Origin: an uncultured Roseburia sp. | GTDB lineage: Bacteria > Bacillota > Clostridia > Lachnospirales > Lachnospiraceae | Assembly: GCA_905206195.1 (NCBI GenBank) | Contig: CAJLGN010000084.1 | Coordinates: 1 to 6,333, forward strand | Direction of reading: 5' to 3' | DNA: 6,333 nucleotides | Shown: in pieces, positions 3,823-6,333 of the stretch | Layout: every line of letters starts with the position of its first letter | Numbering within the stretch: the stretch's first letter is position 1 | Notes under the pieces: model-generated | Told to the model about the DNA's origin: nothing | The model's input: the letters and a program-made list of their open reading frames with translations, nothing else | The model's database searches: none | Translations under genes and position numbers: made by a program

Positions 3823-6333
3823 AAAAAATATGACAGTTCAAGAGTCAAAAAGACGGAGAGGATCGCCAGGCTTGTGGAGCATCTGTACGCGAAGACGCCC
3901 GAGATAGAGTCTGCCAGAGCGCGTCTTTTGACGGAATCTTTTCAAAAGACGGAGGGGAAACCGCTGATTATGCGCAAGGCATTGGCATTTGGGCATATTT
4001 TGGATAATATCCCGATTATCATCCGCGAGGAGGAGCTTGTGGTCGGCAGTTCCACGATTGCACCGCGCGGCTGCCAGACATTTCCGGAGTTTTCCTATGA
4101 GTGGCTGGAGCAGGAATTTGATACCGTCGCCGAGAGGGAGGCGGATCCATTTTACATATCTGACCGGACAAAGAGGGAATTAAAAGAGGCAGATGCCTAC
4201 TGGAAGGGGAGAACAACCAGCGAGCTGGCGACCGCCTATATGGCGCCTGAGACGCTTCGGGCCATGCAGCACAATATGTTCACGCCGGGAAATTATTTCT
4301 ATAACGGGGTGGGACATGTGACAGTCCAGTACGAAAAGGTGCTTGACATCGGCTACGAGGGAATTCTGGCGGAGGTGGAGAGGGAGCTTGCAGACTGTCA
4401 TCTGGGGGATGCAGATTACGCGACCAGGCGCTGCTTTCTGGAGTCGGTCAAAATCAGCTGGGAGGCGGTCACCCGGTCCGCGCAGCGCTATGCCAAGCTG
4501 GCTGAGCGCGAGGCAGCAGAGTGCAGGGATGCAGCGCGCAGGGAGGAGCTTTTGCAGATTGCCAGAAACTGCGGAAGAGTTCCGCGAAAAGGGGCAGATA
4601 CTTTTTGGGAGGCCTGCCAGAGCTTCTGGTTTATCCAGCAGCTGTTGCAGATGGAGTCCTCGGGGCATTCGATCTCGCCGGGGCGGTTTGACCAGTATAT
4701 GTACCCTTATTATAGGAAGGACATGGATGCGGGGACGCTGACGAGAGAGCGGGCACAGGAGCTGATTGACTGTATATGGGTGAAGCTCAATGACCTAAAT
4801 AAGTGCAGAGATGCCGACAGCGCCAAGGGTTTTGCGGGGTACAGCCTCTTCCAGAATCTCATTGTTGGCGGACAGGATGAGGCCGGCCTGGATGTCACGA
4901 ACGATCTCTCGTTTTTGTGTATTGATGCATCGTTTCACGTATTTCTGCCGCAGCCGTCCCTGTCCATTCGGGTGTGGAACGGCTCTCCGCACGAGCTTTT
5001 GGTTCGCGCTGCGGAGCTGACGAGAACGGGGATCGGTCTGCCAGCCTACTACAATGACGAGGTGATCATACCATCCCTCATGAGCAGGGGGCTGACGCTC
5101 GCGGATGCCAGAACCTACAATATTATCGGGTGTGTGGAACCGCAGAAGGCGGGGAAGACAAACGGCTGGCATGACGCGGCGTTCTTTAATATGTGCCGCC
5201 CGTTAGAGATGGTGTTTTCGAGCGGATTAGACTGCGGGGAGCAGATCGGGCCAAAGACCACTCCGGTCGAGCAGATGCAGAGCTTTGAGGAGTTTTATGA
5301 CGCCTACCGGGAGCAGATGAATTATTTTATCTCCCTGCTGGTCAATGCGGACAATGCCATCGATCAGGCCCACGCGGAGCGCGCGCCGCTGCCGTATCTG
5401 GCCTGCATGGTGCAGGACTGTATCCGGCGTGGAAAAACCTGCGAGCAGGGCGGCGCGGTCTATAACTTCACAGGGCCGCAGGGCTTTGGCATCGCGAATG
5501 TGGCAGATTCCCTCTACGCAGTTAAGACGCTGGTGTTTGACGAGAAAAAGGTCTCGATGGCAGACTACAAAAGGGCACTGCAATTCAACTACGGCAGGGA
5601 AGCAAATGCGCTGGTTGTCGCGCAGCTTGCGGGAAACGTGGCGAGAGAGTTTGCAAGGAGTGGAATCCGGGCAGATACAGAGACCGTGGCCAAAGCCACA
5701 CAGCAGATTCTACAGCGGTCCGTGACTGCGGAGGATCAGAAAAAGTTTGCGGCTCTTCTGGATCTGATTGACGCGGTTCCGAAGTTTGGAAATGATGAGG
5801 ATGTCATCGACGCATTTGCCAGGGAGGCTGCATATACATACACGAGACCTCTGCCTGCTTACCGCAACCCAAGGGGCGGAAGTTTTCAGGCAGGACTGTA
5901 TCCGGTGTCCGCGAATGTGCCGCTCGGAGCGCAGACCGGAGCGACGCCGGACGGTAGGCTGGCGGGAATGCCGGTGGCGGACGGCGTATCCCCGACGGCG
6001 GGGCGCGATGTGAACGGGCCTACGGCAGCCGCCAATTCCGTCTCCGTGCTGGATCACGGGATTGCCTCCAACGGAACGCTGTTTAACCAGAAGTTCCACC
6101 CGTCGGCGCTTAGCGGAGATTCGGGGCTTGACAATTTTGTGAGTCTGATCCGGACGTACTTTGACAGAAAAGGAAGCCATATGCAGTTTAACGTGGTGTC
6201 GAGGGAGACGCTTTTGGACGCGCAGAAGCACCCGGAGAAGTACAGGCACCTGGTCGTGCGCGTGGCGGGCTACAGCGCACTGTTTACCACACTCTCCAGA
6301 AGCCTGCAGGACGATATTATCCGAAGAACCGAG
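3820..6333 (+). CDS. Glycyl radical diol dehydratase (B12-independent propanediol/glycerol dehydratase; 3' end off window)
   Basis: This cytoplasmic enzyme should dehydrate 1,2-propanediol to propanal (or glycerol to 3-hydroxypropanal) by radical chemistry, without B12. Of its sequence 838 codons are visible; by comparison with glycerol dehydratase, which ends a few residues after the matching IARTE, only a handful are missing. From the CTG start, the substrate pocket residues are H166 (GVGHV), H283-S284 (SSGHSISPGR) and D452 (GWHDAAFF). The thiyl-radical Cys438 and general base E440 lie in IIGCVEP, and the radical Gly817 in RVAGYSALF. These match H164, H281-S282, D447, C433, E435 and G763 of Clostridium butyricum glycerol dehydratase, as I remember them. 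GCVEP excludes pyruvate formate-lyase, which has paired cysteines; H283-S284 argues against hydroxyproline dehydratase. A segment of about 49 residues (592-640) has no counterpart in glycerol dehydratase. It needs a radical SAM activase, not seen here. I favour propanediol over glycerol, with moderate confidence. It has its own promoter. Confidence 0.92.
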   Translation, partial: MKKYDSSRVKKTERIARLVEHLYAKTPEIESARARLLTESFQKTEGKPLIMRKALAFGHILDNIPIIIREEELVVGSSTIAPRGCQTFPEFSYEWLEQEFDTVAEREADPFYISDRTKRELKEADAYWKGRTTSELATAYMAPETLRAMQHNMFTPGNYFYNGVGHVTVQYEKVLDIGYEGILAEVERELADCHLGDADYATRRCFLESVKISWEAVTRSAQRYAKLAEREAAECRDAARREELLQIARNCGRVPRKGADTFWEACQSFWFIQQLLQMESSGHSISPGRFDQYMYPYYRKDMDAGTLTRERAQELIDCIWVKLNDLNKCRDADSAKGFAGYSLFQNLIVGGQDEAGLDVTNDLSFLCIDASFHVFLPQPSLSIRVWNGSPHELLVRAAELTRTGIGLPAYYNDEVIIPSLMSRGLTLADARTYNIIGCVEPQKAGKTNGWHDAAFFNMCRPLEMVFSSGLDCGEQIGPKTTPVEQMQSFEEFYDAYREQMNYFISLLVNADNAIDQAHAERAPLPYLACMVQDCIRRGKTCEQGGAVYNFTGPQGFGIANVADSLYAVKTLVFDEKKVSMADYKRALQFNYGREANALVVAQLAGNVAREFARSGIRADTETVAKATQQILQRSVTAEDQKKFAALLDLIDAVPKFGNDEDVIDAFAREAAYTYTRPLPAYRNPRGGSFQAGLYPVSANVPLGAQTGATPDGRLAGMPVADGVSPTAGRDVNGPTAAANSVSVLDHGIASNGTLFNQKFHPSALSGDSGLDNFVSLIRTYFDRKGSHMQFNVVSRETLLDAQKHPEKYRHLVVRVAGYSALFTTLSRSLQDDIIRRTE

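Noticed and set aside
3830..3907. Short 25-codon frame from ATG at 3830
   Set aside because: It is out of frame with the dehydratase, has a poor Shine-Dalgarno distance (about 13 bases) and an Arg-rich sequence resembling nothing. It is kept only as a possible decoy start.
3970..3972. First in-frame ATG as the dehydratase start
   Set aside because: It would remove about 50 residues that match the conserved N-terminus of glycerol dehydratase, and no ribosome binding site precedes it.
4180..4741. Mid-length open frames on both strands inside the dehydratase gene (for example 4180-4668 minus and 4343-4741 plus)
   Set aside because: They are shadows of the dehydratase reading frame, with Arg/Ser/Pro-rich composition and no recognisable motifs, while the covering frame is continuous and conserved.

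Overview
The window looks like chromosomal DNA of an anaerobic gut-type Clostridia (Firmicutes), most plausibly Lachnospiraceae such as Roseburia or Blautia relatives. The reasons are strong purine-rich ribosome binding sites, moderate GC, a Firmicutes-style lipoprotein sugar-binding protein, an oxygen-sensitive glycyl radical enzyme, and protein sequences that resemble that family. The species call is inference.

Layout, all on the + strand. (1) 1-1368: the 3' nine-tenths of a two-domain sugar ABC transporter ATPase (RbsA/MglA type), cut inside its first Walker A motif by the window edge. (2) 1381-2397: the inner-membrane permease (RbsC/MglC type). (3) 2473-3624: the lipoprotein substrate-binding protein (RbsB type). 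A 12-bp-stem intrinsic terminator at 3647-3681 closes this transport operon. (4) 3682-3819: a compact regulatory gap with three 10-bp tandem A-tract repeats, a near-consensus SigA promoter (TTGACA, 17 bp, TACAAT) and a Shine-Dalgarno. (5) 3820-6333: a glycyl radical enzyme of the glycerol/1,2-propanediol dehydratase group, open at the right edge but lacking only its last few residues. It probably starts at a CTG codon, so ATG-only gene calling would truncate or miss it.

How they may work together: the transporter would import a monosaccharide and the dehydratase would convert a diol made during its fermentation (1,2-propanediol from fucose or rhamnose, or glycerol) to an aldehyde. The enzyme's catalytic residues are all visible and their numbering from the CTG start agrees with what I remember for the Roseburia inulinivorans propanediol dehydratase. 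The radical SAM activase, the aldehyde/alcohol dehydrogenases and any microcompartment shell genes are expected beyond the right edge but are not seen here. The link between transporter and dehydratase is inferred from adjacency only; terminator and promoter place them in separate transcription units.

I found no mobile element, CRISPR array, tRNA or rRNA, and no clearly undescribed system. The points most worth a second look are the CTG start, the phased A-tract promoter, and a roughly 49-residue segment in the dehydratase that the glycerol dehydratase lacks.
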